Shown here in pieces: positions 23,169-35,444 of a DNA stretch of 64,000 nucleotides. A program made the translations under genes and the position numbers. Origin of the DNA: Dactylorhiza incarnata (taxonomy: Eukaryota; Streptophyta; Magnoliopsida; Asparagales; Orchidaceae); NCBI GenBank assembly GCA_033032865.1, contig JAWHQI010000040.1, positions 12,383,001 through 12,447,000 on the forward strand, given 5' to 3'. Position 1 is the first letter of the stretch. Each line of letters opens with the position of its first letter. Under the pieces are notes generated by a model. It worked only from the letters and a program-made list of their open reading frames with translations. It had not been told where the DNA came from and made no database searches.

Positions 23169-24329
23169 TTAGGAAAAAGGAAAATAAAAGGAGAAGTGGA
23201 CAGGCAACTCCCCTAATTCACGCGTAGGTGAATGTGTCGGCGTCAGTCGCACGGCTACTCCTCCGCTTAACGTGTGATTCTCTATTTTTTGTTGGACTTG
23301 AATATGCAAATCCAAATCACCTATACATACCTGAGGTGATTTGAAAATATAAAGATGAGCGGCATATGGATCATCAATTAATTGGGGTAGCAACAACTCA
23401 TCTCCAACCTGAAAATTATTAGTATATAGAAAATCACCATTAAATGTGTCAGATAATTTTTTGCAAGGAGGAGGTACTTGCGAAAATATATGATTAAGCT
23501 CTGGTTGTTCCTTTTCTAAAATAGAATTTTCTTTTGAAAAATCTAGTGCATTACCAAGTGGAATAAAATTTTCAGACACTAAATTTTCATGAATTTTTGG
23601 TTGAATAGAAGAGATTTGCGAAAATTCATGACAAAGAAAAGAAGATCCGAGTGAAGTAGGGGAAGAAACTTGTTCTTCTTCTAGTTCATCCGGGGTGCCC
23701 ACAACATGAAGAAAATCTTGGCAAGAAAATTTTTCTTCATCTTTGGTAAAGGAAGTTATGGGATTACATGAAAGCACATGTTCCTCCATAACTAAATTAT
23801 CAAAGGATGGAGAAAAAGCACTAAAAGAAGTAAAATTCTCCTCTAAATTTTGGGGTGAAGTATCAAATTGAATCGGTGGAGATTCCTCAAAATTAGAGAA
23901 AGAAAATTGCGACGTATAAGAAGAAGAATAAAAAATCGGATCTAAAGATTTTTCTTCATCGCTCCGAGAGCTATCCGGGTGACCTTGCCACCAGAATAAT
24001 CTACTTCGGGGCTAGAAGAAAAATTATTAGAAGCCAAAAAAATTATTCTCGTGAAAATTAGGAAAAACATTTTCATCAAAGTTTGAAAAATTATTTTCAT
24101 TAAAAGAGGAAAAATTATGATCGTAATTATTATCAAAATTATTTGCATAATATTGAGGAAAATTATTTTCATAATAATTATTTTGAAAATAAGAATGTAA
24201 ATAACATTCCTCACTTTGATGAGGGGCATTACAATAATGACAACTAAATTGGCATTTCAGTGCCGCTTCCAAAAGATATACTTGGCTTTGAAGCTCGGCA
24301 ACTTTTATGACCAATTCAAGTAACTCCAT
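23169..24329 (-). pseudogene. Array A knuckle protein, unit 1
   Basis: One minus-strand frame of 386 codons plus stop, with three in-frame stops close together near 24010-24030 (after NNFFGF). The N-terminus MELLELVIKVAELQSQVYLL suggests a short coiled coil. Residues 30-42 (CHYCNAPHQSEEC) form a CX2CX3HX4C knuckle. An Asn/Phe-rich stretch follows with NNYYENNFPQYYANNF. The second half is acidic and Ser/Phe-rich, and the end reads ELGELPVHFSFYFPFS, the tail shared with B and C. No capsid, protease or RT domain. The knuckle suggests RNA binding; function otherwise unknown. The same three stops occur in all three units, so they predate the expansion, or translation starts at an internal Met such as the one at 23789. 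Confidence 0.6.
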
Positions 24330-24451
24330 TTAATAAAATAATTAAAAAAAGAACAACCTTTACTTAAATGAATGAAATTTTAGAGAGGGAATAGAGAAGA
24401 GAAATAATTTATAAATTGTTTTTTTTTCAAAAAGAGGGTTAAATTAGTCTC

Positions 24452-24533
24452 GGACTTCCCAAGGTCAACCCGGTGAAGGGCTCGCAAGGTACTAGAGGCT
24501 GTGATGGGAATACAAGCCCAAAGTGTCCTTTCC
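24452..24533. repeat. 80-bp direct repeat flanking the A ORF (5' copy)
   Basis: The segment from GGACTTCCCAAGGTCAACCC to GCGTCCTTTCC occurs here and at 22816-22896, once on each side of the ORF, with few differences. The pair is present in unit 2 (27357-27437 and 28989-29070), and the 5' copy in unit 0 (19906-19988). Confidence 0.88.
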
Positions 24534-24669
24534 GAGAATTTAGATTACACTTTTTAAGATTTTTTAACAATTTTTTTAGAGAAGGTGGAGAAGAAAGAGG
24601 GCGATAAAATTAATAAATATTTCTTTTTTCGAAATATCAACCGTGTCCCCGGCAACGGCGCCAAAAACT

Positions 24670-26283
24670 TGATGCGCAAAACAATGCTTGCAAACGACCA
24701 CGGTAAGTGTACCGTATCGAATGTAGTATAGGTTCGTAGAAAACCAAGGTCGTATTAGACTCGGGGCGGTTGAGTACCCTTACTTCAAGAAAATCTCTAT
24801 TATTCTATCAATTAAAACTTTGGAGTTGGTTTAGCAAAAAGGAAAATTAAAATAAGATTCAAACGATGAGTAAAAAGATTAGCACTCGATCTTTGAATCA
24901 CCTTGGAATAAAAAAATAGAAGAAATAAGAAAGTCTAATTCTCTTAGGAAAATTGCTTTGGCCGTGGAGGTTCCCGAATTATGAGCGCGCCTTAGTCGAG
25001 GACTGCGCTCAACTAAGATTAGGTTGATCAACCGAACTCTCGTTCTATAATTGAAACCCTTAAAACTTGCTTTACGCGGTGAACCCCTCTATTGGATTTG
25101 ACTCCAATCCGGGAGATTTATGTCATCCTCTCTCGAGGGTTGCATGCAACTCTCTTTATCCTTGACGGATCGATTCGTCTTACGAGCTGGTTCGGCTAAC
25201 TAAAGAACGAAAACAAGAACGAGAATTATATATCGAAAATATAATCTCATTTCATTAAAATTAAGGATAAATCGTAAGTATTTCCAAGAAGAGAAAAGAC
25301 ATCCTAAATTGCTTCATGAATTATATTTATTCCTTGGATCATCTCGATCGAGTGCTAATAGAAGTTTAGCTACTCATGGAGATGGAGGAATTGAAGAAAA
25401 TAAAAGGATACATGAAAGAAAGAAGAAGGGAAATAAGAGAATAAGAAGAACTATTTTATTGATTGCAAAATGAAATTACAGACTATGAATTGAAAGCTAC
25501 AAACTATTTAATTGAAAATATAAATTGCAAGAAGAAGAAGGATTACAAGACTACTAAAAAATGAAAATAATACATGAAATGAAATGTTTAATCCTAAAAA
25601 TTCGTCACCAAAATTCCTCCTAAAACATCTGCTGGAGCTGGTTTTTTATAGCTGCAAAACTGAGGTTACACGCCCTTGGTCACGCCCGTGACCAAGGGGC
25701 GTGTAAGGGGCGTGATTTGTTGGGTGCGGATAAGACGTCGACTGGCTTCAATGCAGGCGTTACGGACGTGTCACGCCCTAGGTCACGCCCGTGACCTAGG
25801 GTGTGTAATCTATAAAACTTGCTGCTGGCGGGAAGCTTCGGCGGGAAATGGCGCTGGATGAGTCATGCCCGTGTACTGGATGTCACGCCCCATGGTCACG
25901 CCCGTGACCTGGGGCGTGTAATTTTAATTTACGTGGCAAGCTTGATCTCAGTGGTTTTGATTCGTCTCAACGGGTCGCGACCGTGACATTGGGTCACGCC
26001 CTTGTTCACGCCCGTGACCTGGGCGTGTACTTCGCGAACTCTTCACGGAACAACCCCGGGGTGGCAGAAGCAGGTCTGGAACACCGCGCAGGTTACACGC
26101 CCGTGACCTGGGGTGTGTAAATGTACTTTTTGCTTCAAATGTCCAGAAAACCTGAAAACACAAAATAAACTTAAGTTAGCTTATGAAATTAAAATAGGAA
26201 AGATTTATATGATATAATTTATATAAATAACATAATTTAATATTAAAATTATACTAAAAGATGAGTACAAAAAGTACTCATCA
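24670..26283 (-). repeat. Array A LTR 2
   Basis: 1614 bp, virtually identical to LTR 1 including the palindromes. TATA box at 25642-25650 on the minus strand. It serves as 5' LTR of unit 1 and 3' LTR of unit 2. Confidence 0.92.
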
Positions 26284-27709
26284 AACATCCCCATACTTGA
26301 GTTTTTGCTATTCCAGAGCAAAAGAGTGAGGAAAGAATTACAAGACATCGATATTATTTTTAATTAACAAAAATTTCGTTAAACCAAGAGTAGGTTAAAA
26401 GTAAATTCTAGGAATTCAAGAATTAAGTCATAAGTTATGGTGATAATTTAAAAAGAGAAATCTGCTTAGCTATATACTTCTCAAGATGACTATTTAGCAA
26501 ACTAAATCATAGAAATTTTCAAACAAGAATAGATTGAAATTATAAACACTTTAACATAAATGAAACTTAAGGAAAAGACACCTATCAAAATATTGCTCTC
26601 TTAATAATTTAATTTAGGACTAGAAATAATGAAATTGGCTAGGGATGGGTTTGAACGAAATGGCAAAATGAAGAGTTCTTGAATAGAGGTGATGAATTTA
26701 ATCCTCTCACCTCATTTGAATAGGAATTTGTATATGTTTAGGAAAATAATGAATTTTATCCTCTTATTTTTCATACCATATAATCTTTTAAAATATCTCT
26801 TCAAATTAAAACCCAAAATGTATATGTTTAGAAGTAATGAATTTTATCCTCTTACATCATGACATATAATCTTTTAAATGATTTTGGGTGCATATATTTA
26901 GGGGATAATGAATTTTATCCTCTTATTCCCATGACATATGATCTTTTTCAATATATTTTTTATTTGCCAGCAAAGGGGTAAGGGTAAAGAAATACTTCTA
27001 GTTTATAAATTAAACTATTTTGAGAGCAAATTTTTTAGTGGAATGAAATTTCCTAAGATCTTAAAGTTAAAGGAGAATATAATAAAAATCTAGAGATGTT
27101 TAGCCAATTTACCACAAAGGGAAGCTATTTAAAATTAAAATGAGAAGTAGTGCTAAATAAATTCTCTAATTGAATTATGAACATAAAATGTTTCTTAAAA
27201 CCAAATTACTTTAAATTTAAATTTAACAAATTCTGATAAAACAAAAATATTAGCTAAATCAAAAATGTAGGAATACTTATAATCGGACCTCAAACTAATT
27301 TTCTAGAACATTAAAAATAACAAGGATTAAAATATATATATATTTTTTAAATTCCTGGACTTCCCAAGGTCAACCCGGTGAAGGGCTCGCAAGCACTAGA
27401 GGCTGTGATGGGAATTCAAGCCCAAAGCGTCCTTTCCAAGAAAATAGATTTTTATAATTTTTATATAAAAATTTTTGTTTCTTTTTATTTCTTTTTATAT
27501 ATTTTTTTTATTTTGCAAAAGAAAGACTAGAAAACTACGTTACACCCCCATACTTAAAGTTAAACATTGTCCCCAATGTTTAAAACTAAGTATGAAGAAC
27601 ACTTGAAAGAAAATAAACTTCAAAAGGAAAATACATTAAATTAAAGATAAGCAAGGGGTGCCTCCCAAGAGCGCTTTGTTTTTCCCGTCTTTAAGCTAGA
27701 CGGTTAGTG
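26284..27709 (-). other. Array A internal non-coding 3' region (unit 2)
   Basis: Same contents as 21738-23168: polypurine tract at 26284-26299, with ATACTT where unit 1 has AAACTT; GAATTTTATCCTCTTA repeats; internal PPT-like tract at 27542-27557. No gene. Confidence 0.75.
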
Positions 27710-28870
27710 TTAGGAAAAAGGAAAATAAAAGGAGAAGTGGACAGGCAACTCCCCTAATTCACGCGTAGGTGAATGTGTCGGCGTCAGTCGCACGGCTACT
27801 CCTCCGCTTAACGTGTGATTCTCTATTTTTTGTTGGACTTGAATATGCAAATCCAAATCACCTATACATACCTGAGGTGATTTGAAAATATAAAGATGAG
27901 CGGCATATGGATCATCAATTAATTGGGGTAGCAACAACTCATCTCCAACCTGAAAATTATTAGTATATAGAAAATCACCATTAAATGTGTCAGATAATTT
28001 TTTGCAAGGAGGAGGTACTTGCGAAAATATATGATTAAGCTCTGGTTGTTCCTTTTCTAAAATAGAATTTTCTTTTGAAAAATCTAGTGCATTACCAAGT
28101 GGAATAAAATTTTCAGACACTAAATTTTCATGAATTTTTGGTTGAATAGAAGAGATTTGCGAAAATTCATGACAAAGAAAAGAAGATCCGAGTGAAGTAG
28201 GGGAAGAAACTTGTTCTTCTTCTAGTTCATCCGGGGTGCCCACAACATGAAGAAAATCTTGGCAAGAAAATTTTTCTTCATCTTTGGTAAAGGAAGTTAT
28301 GGGATTACATGAAAGCACATGTTCCTCCATAACTAAATTATCAAAGGATGGAGAAAAAGCACTAAAAGAAGTAAAATTCTCCTCTAAATTTTGGGGTGAA
28401 GTATCAAATTGAATCGGTGGAGATTCCCCAAAATTAGAGAAAGAAAATTGCGACGTATAAGAAGAAGAATAAAAAATCGGATCTAAAGATTTTTCTTCAT
28501 CGCTCCGAGAGCTATCCGGGTGACCTTGCCACCAGAATAATCTACTTCGGGGCTAGAAGAAAAATTATTAGAAGCCAAAAAAATTATTCTCGTGAAAATT
28601 AGGAAAAACATTTTCATCAAAGTTTGAAAAATTATTTTCATTAAAAGAGGAAAAATTATGATCGTAATTATTATCAAAATTATTTGCATAATATTGAGGA
28701 AAATTATTTTCATAATAATTATTTTGAAAATAAGAATGTAAATAACATTCCTCACTTTGATGAGGGGCATTACAATAATGACAACTAAATTGGCATTTCA
28801 GTGCCGCTTCCAAAAGATATACTTGGCTTTGAAGCTCGGCAACTTTTATGACCAATTCAAGTAACTCCAT
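27710..28870 (-). pseudogene. Array A knuckle protein, unit 2
   Basis: Copy of 23169-24329 with the same knuckle, the same three stops and the same LPVHFSF tail. The predicted peptides of units 1 and 2 match over every stretch I compared, which points to very recent duplication or ongoing gene conversion. Confidence 0.6.
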
Positions 28871-29207
28871 TTAATAAAATAATTAAAAAAAGAACAACCT
28901 TTACTTAATGAATGAAATTTTAGAGAGGGAATAGAGAAGAGAAATAATTTATAAATTGTTTTTTTCAAAAAGAGGGTTAAATTAGTCTCGGACTTCCCAA
29001 GGTCAACCCGGTGAAGGGCTCGCAAGGTACTAGAGGCTGTGATGGGAATACAAGCCCAAAGCGTCCTTTCCGAGAATTTAGATTACACTTTTTAAGATTT
29101 TTTAACAATTTTTTTAGAGAAGGTGGAGAAGAAAGAGGGCGATAAAATTAATAAATATTTCTTTTTTCGAAATATCAACCGTGTCCCCGGCAACGGCGCC
29201 AAAAACT

Positions 29208-30833
29208 TGATGCGCAAAACAATGCTTGCAAACGACCACGGTAAGTGTACCGTATCGAATGTAGTATAGGTTCGTAGAAAACCAAGGTCGTATTAGACTC
29301 GGGGCGGTTGAGTACCCTTACTTCAAGAAAATCTCTATTATTCTATCAATTAAAACTTTGGAGTTGGTTTAGCAAAAAGGAAAATTAAAATAAGATTCAA
29401 ACGATGAGTAAAAAGATTAGCACTCGATCTTTGAATCACCTTGGAATAAAAAATAGAAGAAATAAGAAAGTCTAATTCTCTTAGGAAAATTGCTTTGACC
29501 GTGGAGGTTCCCGAATTATGAGCGCGCCTTAGTCGAGGACTGCGCTCAACTAAGATTAGGTTGATCAACCGAACTCTCGTTCTATAATTGAAACCCTTAA
29601 AACTTGCTTTACGCGGTGAACCCCTCTATTGGATTTGACTCCAATCCGGGAGTTTTATGTCATCCTCTCTCGAGGGTTGCATGCAACTCTCTTTATCCTT
29701 GAAGGATCGATTCGTCTTACGAGCTGGTTCGGCTAACTAAAGAATGAAAACAAGAACGAGAATTATATATCGAAAATATAATCTCATTTCATTGAAATCA
29801 AGGATAAATCGTAAGTATTTCCAAGAAGAGAAAAGACATCCTAAATTACTTCATGAATTATATTTATTCCTTGGATCATCTCGACCGAGTGCTAATAGAA
29901 GTTTAGCTACTCATGGAGATGGAGGAATTGAAGAAAATAAAAGGATACATGAAAGAAAGAAGAAGGGAAATAAGAGAATAAGAAGAACTATTTTATTGAT
30001 TGCAAAATGAAATTACAAACTATGAATTGAAAGCTACAAACTATTTAATTGATAATATAAATTGCAAGAAGAAGAAGGATTACAAGACTACTAAAACAAG
30101 AAAACAATACATGAAATGAAATGTCTAATCCTAAAAATTCGTCACCAAAATTCCTCCTAAAACATCTGTTGGAGCTGGATTTTTATAGGTGCAAAATTGA
30201 GGTTACACACCCTTGGTCACGCCCGTGACCAAGGGGCATGTAAGGGGCATGATTTGCTGGGTGCGGAGAAGACGTCGTCTAGCTTCAATGCAGGCGTTAC
30301 GGACGTGTCACGCCCATGACCTAGGGCGTGTAATCTTTAAAACTTGCTACTAGCGGGAAGCTTCGGCGGTAAATGGCGTTGGATGAGTCACGCCCGTGTA
30401 TTGGATGTCACGCCCCATGGTCACGCCCGTGACCTGGGGCATGTAATTTTAATTGACATGGCAGGCTTGATCTCAGTGGTTCTGATTCGTCTCAGCGGGT
30501 CGCGGGCGTGGCATTGGGTCACGCCCTTGGTCACGTCCGTGACCTGGGGCGTGTACTTGGCGAACTCTTCACGGAACGACCCCGGGGTTGCAGAAGCAGG
30601 TGTAGAACACCGCGCAGGTTACACGCCCATTGGTCACGCCCGTGACCTGGGGTGTGTAAATGTACTTTTTTCTCCAAATGTCCAGAAAACCTGAAAACAC
30701 AAAATAAACTTAAGTTAGCTTATGAAATTAAAATTGGAAAGATTTATATGATATAATTTATATAAATAACATAATTTCATATTAAAATTATATTAAAATT
30801 ATACTAAAAGATGAGTACAAAAAGTACTCATCA
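29208..30833 (-). repeat. Array A LTR 3 (outer 5' LTR)
   Basis: 1626 bp. It differs from LTRs 1 and 2 at dozens of sites, for example in the TATA region (TATAAAAATCC, about 30177-30187) and through changes in the palindrome block. It is the promoter LTR of the original insertion. Its divergence suggests that it, not the inner LTRs, reflects the insertion age. Confidence 0.9.
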
Positions 30834-30838
30834 GTGGC

Positions 30839-31921
30839 ACCAGAATCAAAGAGGACACGCGCCCAACAATCTCGGACCTTAAACTCACCTAACCAATCAT
30901 TATGAACAAAAGATATCTCAAGGATATAATGTCTAAGTTTCTACACAAAGGTTAGTCTACAAGGAGAGCGAAGACAAACCTGATATGAGTTGGGTCGAGC
31001 ACTGCACTTACTCCTTCGTTACTGCATTTAACTTGGCCTTTTCATGATCCAACTGATGTTGCTGAGGCAGAGGCAGTGTCGGAGCTGTACGAGCAAGCTG
31101 CTGGCCAGCCGACTAGAACTGCGAACACCGGGACTTCACATGTCCTTTCTGTCCACACTGATAACAGACCTTATCCTTTGACCAGCAATGACTGACGTCG
31201 TGCCCCCTCTGTTTGCACGAAGTGCGGGACAGATCATTATTCGGAGCACCTTGAAGAACCATCACCAGAAGCTGCTTCTACACTTCAAGCCTTTTGAAAC
31301 ACTTCTCGAACGGATGGCCCACACGTCCGCAAACACTGCACACCACCTTGCCCTTCTTACTCGGAGCAAGGCTTGCCCCATCAACATCTTTCCTTCTTTC
31401 CTTTCTTAATTCCTTTCCTCTATTCTTTGCATTCTCTATCGCCTCTACCCTTAATGCAGCTTCCACCGCATCACATTCTGGTCAACAGAAACACTAGATT
31501 ACGAGAACATTTCCTCCATCACTAGGATCCAATCATCAAGTGCCATTAAGTTTGCCCTCCCATCGTAGGTCGGGGGTCCTAGCCTCTAGAAGTGTGAGAT
31601 AAAGTTCATCTCTGGCGGCAATGCTACAGGGGGAATGAGGGGTGCAGTACGGACGGGCTTCGGCTGATTCGTCACGGGTTGTTGCCGCTGAGTGGCAGTT
31701 AACAAAACTTGCATCTGCTCCTGCATTGAGACCAACTGTCGCGCCAACGTCTCATTGCTAAGATGCAACTCCTCCAATATATCCTCACTATGAGCACCTG
31801 ACGACTCTCCCTCAGATGGGGGGACAGGTCTCACGGGCTGGCGCTTTCGGGCCATATCTAAGGAAGACAAGGACAAACCACCTATCAAAACTGGACTCAA
31901 CCCTCTAGGAAGAGAAGACAT
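30839..31921 (-). pseudogene. E2 gag remnant and protease 5' half
   Basis: Starts MSSLPRGLSPVL at 31921, with a Gln-rich helical stretch (LARQLVSMQEQMQVLL) and PEMNFISHF. A stop is followed by PTYDGRANLMALDDWILVMEE, the beginning of a capsid domain. The sequence then passes within about 50 bp to a basic region (KELRKERRKDVDG) and the knuckle CSVCGRVGHPFEKC near 31310-31350, so most of the capsid domain appears deleted. Several stops follow. The last residues before array A are a LFDSGA-type protease active-site start (30839-30870). Gag could not assemble particles in this state. Confidence 0.72.
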
Positions 31922-32519
31922 ACAAACACTTGCTTTTTCTACTACCTTGCTCTGGGAAAAGTTATATATATGATATTTCGCTATACTCAGGATGATAAAT
32001 CGTCACCCTGAATCCCACGTGCACCTCTCCCGTATGCATGAAGGTTTAACATCTTTCTTTTAAAACCATGAGTGTACATGTGTCATTATGTAGATCTCCA
32101 GCTTGGCACGTGTGCTTATGCAATGCATGCAATGTTATGCAGTCTAAGAAATGCCTTAATGCATGTTATGAGTGGCATACACATGCGATCTTATGCATCA
32201 CATACTACATATTATTGCATGTAACGAAAAAGAAAATCTAATAGACATGCATGCGACCTACGTTATGCATCTCATACTACATAACAGTCGCATGTTGTCA
32301 CCTATGAGGATCCATATACATACACATATCATGCATCCCATACTACATAATATGCCTCATATACTTCTTTCATGCTTATGAGTGTAGTGTCCATGCTTCA
32401 GCCGTGATCTACCGATGACCCATCGGTGGGTGTATGTAACGAATAACGTTCTTACCAGGTGGTTAACCGGGCCAACCAGACTATCCCAGCAACCCGACTA
32501 ACCTGGATCTGATACCAAC
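31922..32519 (-). other. E2 leader and primer-binding site
   Basis: About 600 bp of untranslated leader, rich in ATGCAT and TATGCA words, with no gene. At 32505-32517 the minus strand reads TGGTATCAGATCC, the initiator-Met-type primer-binding site, two bases from the LTR end. Confidence 0.8.
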
Positions 32520-35173
32520 TGTCACAACCCGTATTTTCCCTATATATTTTACGTAATAACATAGTAGGGGAAAATACGCATCATGCTGCCACGTCATGCA
32601 AGGGGCAACTGCAGACGCTCAGGCAAACGCTCATTACGAACATCCATACAAAATATAGGTATCTTTAAGTCAAAAGATAATTTGAGCTTCTTTTAGGCTG
32701 GGACCGTGTCCCTCGGTCATGTGGAATACTTAGTCCACAAATAGAAAATATATGTACGCGGCAGAAGTATAGGTTCATTTACCTTAAGCATGAAGACCAA
32801 GCCTGTCTTCAAGAATAACACATGCCAAGATTTATTATTTATATATATATATATGTATATATATATGAAAATACTTAGTACGATTTCGACAAAATAGGTA
32901 GTACATAATAAGAAAAATTGTGCTATGCAATGATTTATACAAAATATTTCACATAACGAAGTAAAGTACACATTTCCAAGAGAGAAACATTTGTCTATCT
33001 CAAAGGTAGCACAAGTAGTAGCAACCTGTAAGTACACTGAAAACAAAACCTGACGGGCTTCTACAATTGAAAAGAGCCCACAAGGTGACAGCAGGAAGGC
33101 AAAACATCTAGGACTGCTCCTTACCGGGAAGATCCTCTACCGGAGACCGGACAGCGCAGCTCTACCGCTTGCCGCAACTACTGACCCGAACCTGAACCTG
33201 GGGAACTCAACAAAAAAGAATGCCTCGGCCCAAAAGGGAGCAAATAACAGTAAAAGTAGGAAAGAAAGCTATGAGTCAACAGGACTGACAATTAGCCAAG
33301 AGTAAGCATAGAGTTAGCATAAGCAGCTTGAAAAAATAGACCAGCCTACAGAAAAACAAGCCCATAAATGAGGGCATCAAGTAAAGAGGGCGGTGGTCTC
33401 ATTGTCCAACTACCCTTAACAAAAGATGGTGGTGGTTTCATTGTCCAACCTACCATTAATAAAAGATGGATGTGGTCTCATTGTCCAACCTACCATTAAT
33501 AAATGTTGGAGGCGGTCTCATTGTCCAACCTACCATTAATAAAAGATGGAGATGGTCTCATTGTCCAACCTACTATTAAGAAAAGATCTGAGCTGGAGGA
33601 TATCATTGTTCCCTTACCCATCCTTCCGGTTCAAGTAAATCCATACATAAATCAACATTATACTTGCTTAGGAAATGTCTAAAGGTGGCAAACCAGGCCA
33701 ATACAAAAGATTCATAAGGTAGACCTTACCGTAGAATAAACAAAACTAATACTTCCAAACAGTTGGACAAGTCAGTACAATACCGAAAGAGTTTATAATT
33801 GTATAAGAGGATTCAAGAGGAATCAAAGGGGATTTTATCCCACTATACGGTCAAAAAGATTCAAAAATGAGCATTTAAAGCAAAAATTGCACTAAGGAAA
33901 GAAAATCGGCGGGTGGTCCCGTCGATCGACGAGTGGTCCCGTCGATCGACGGAAATGCCTGTCGATTTTGACTCAATGACTCGGGGAAGCATATTCCCCA
34001 GCTGAATCCGCCGATCGACGAGACGGTCTCGCCGATCGATGGGAGGTCCCGTCGATTTTGCCTTAAACGATACAGGGAAATACCTTTTCCCCAGCTAAAG
34101 CCACCGATCGATGGGACGGTCTCGTGGTCATGTCGATCGACGGGAATAGCCATCGATTTTAACTTAACGATGCAGAAGGGCTATCTTTCCACGCTGCTGC
34201 CATCGATCGACGGACGGTCTCGTCGATCGATGGGATCCCTAGTCGATTCTGACTAACCCAGAATCCAGACACCACAAAATCTTCCTGTAAGAGCAGAAAC
34301 AACAACACTCTCTTCCTGGAACTTACTTACAGGAAGATCAAACAGCAAAAAAATAAAAGAAATCTAAATCAGACCATAGAGTTTACTTGAAGCAAAACTC
34401 AGAATTATATACATATTTCATATATATGTGAAATTTCTCAAAAACAAGTTCAGAAAACTTTTGACAACAAGACTCAGCAAACAATTTCCTGGGAAAGAAA
34501 AAGGCAAGATCAAGATCATGAAAATTGCACTTGCCTCGATTTCGAACGACGACTTGACGGATCTTGACGACGACCTTCCGATTCCTCGCTCTGGCGATGA
34601 AATCGACCTCCAAACCTCCTTCTCAGACCAAAACCCTAGCTTTTCTCTCCTTCTTTCTCTCTCCTTCTTTCTCTCTTTCTCTCTCTAAAATGGCTGAAGC
34701 TCACGTAACAAGAATATGAGGAGGATTTTGCATCGAAAAAAAAAAAGAGAAATCCTATTTAATAGGATGAAGGTGGTTTCCAACTGGACCCCATTAACTT
34801 CTCCTACAAAAAATTATAAACTGATCCTTTTTTCTCATGAAAAGCAATATATATATTGATAAGAATGTATATATATATACATATTTTGTCAGGCTATAAA
34901 TATACAATAATTTTTATAAGAATTTATATATATAAGTTTATACAGAATATGATAAGAAATTCTCATAACATATATTTTGTATGCTAATTAAATATTTCAT
35001 ATCAGGATAAATAAGGATTTTTATCAAACGCGGCCTCGCGAACACCCGAGATGAACTACAGCGACGCACCTACGATGGTAATGCCCTCGCTACGAAGGAA
35101 TAAATCATTCGATCCAAAATAATTATTATTATTCTCATTTCAAATAAACTCTTCGAAATTTCGGGGCGTTACA
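32520..35173 (-). repeat. E2 5' LTR
   Basis: 2654 bp, from TGTCACAACC to GGGCGTTACA on the plus strand. It includes a TATATA microsatellite at about 32840-32870, the 40-bp repeats (33391-33590), the GTCGATCGAC cluster (33905-34250) and a CT-rich tract (34640-34686). No gene is supported. Confidence 0.92.
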
Positions 35174-35380
35174 ACCCTAGCTTCTTGTCGAACAAGAAGT
35201 AGGTCGGAGAAGGAAAGCCCTCTTCGTCTCCCACGGACTACTAGATCCGACGACAGGGAGATGCGGTGACGGCAGCGGTCTTGCGGGATGCGGACATCGA
35301 GATCAAGACGGAACCCTTCCGCTTCGGCTCTCTCAAAATCGCGAAAAGGAGAAGACATATTGCTGGAAACCTAATCGCTT

Positions 35381-35389
35381 CCTTTTATA
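35381..35389 (-). promoter_or_regulatory. Copia-1 LTR TATA box
   Basis: TATAAAAGG on the minus strand, directly preceding a GAAGCGATTAGG context about 200 bp from the truncated LTR end. A strong plant core-promoter match in the right orientation. Confidence 0.65.
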
Positions 35390-35444
35390 CTTAAGGAATA
35401 ATACATGCTATCCGCAGACCCGAGACTTTATTGGAGTTAACACA

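Larger units (their letters stand above)
18839..30833 (-). mobile_element. Array A: tandem non-autonomous LTR retrotransposon
   Basis: 12.0-kb insertion with ends TGATGCGC and ACTCATCA on the plus strand, flanked by gttgc (18834-18838) and gtggc (30834-30838). It consists of a remnant LTR (18839 to about 18886), truncated internal 0, LTR 20124-21737, internal 1 (21738-24669), LTR 24670-26283, internal 2 (26284-29207) and LTR 29208-30833. The unit period is 4546 and 4538 bp. No pol is present in any unit. The primer-binding site is complementary to a tRNA-Asp-type 3' end, as in Athila-type elements. One TSD pair for the whole chain means one insertion followed by expansion, or insertion of a preformed multimer. 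Confidence 0.9.
1..35173 (-). mobile_element. E2: Tekay/Del-like Ty3/gypsy chromovirus, nested, left end outside window
   Basis: Full-length LTR retrotransposon read on the minus strand. The 5' LTR is 32520-35173, followed by an iMet-type primer-binding site (32505-32517), a gag remnant (30839-31921), pol (15563-18838), a purine-rich tract at 15432-15447, and a 3' LTR split between 15293-15431 and 1-1591. It is interrupted by E1 (1592-15292) and by array A (18839-30833). The order PR-RT-RNaseH-IN with a chromodomain-like C-terminus, together with a 2.65-kb LTR, fits the Tekay/Del chromoviruses. The right flank after the 5' LTR is accct; the matching target-site copy would lie left of the window. 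Lineage is inferred from domain order and motifs, not from a tree. Confidence 0.88.

Noticed and set aside
30344..30694. 116-codon plus-strand ORF in array A LTR 3
   Set aside because: Spans the palindrome cluster on the strand opposite the element's transcript, and LTRs 1 and 2 break it.
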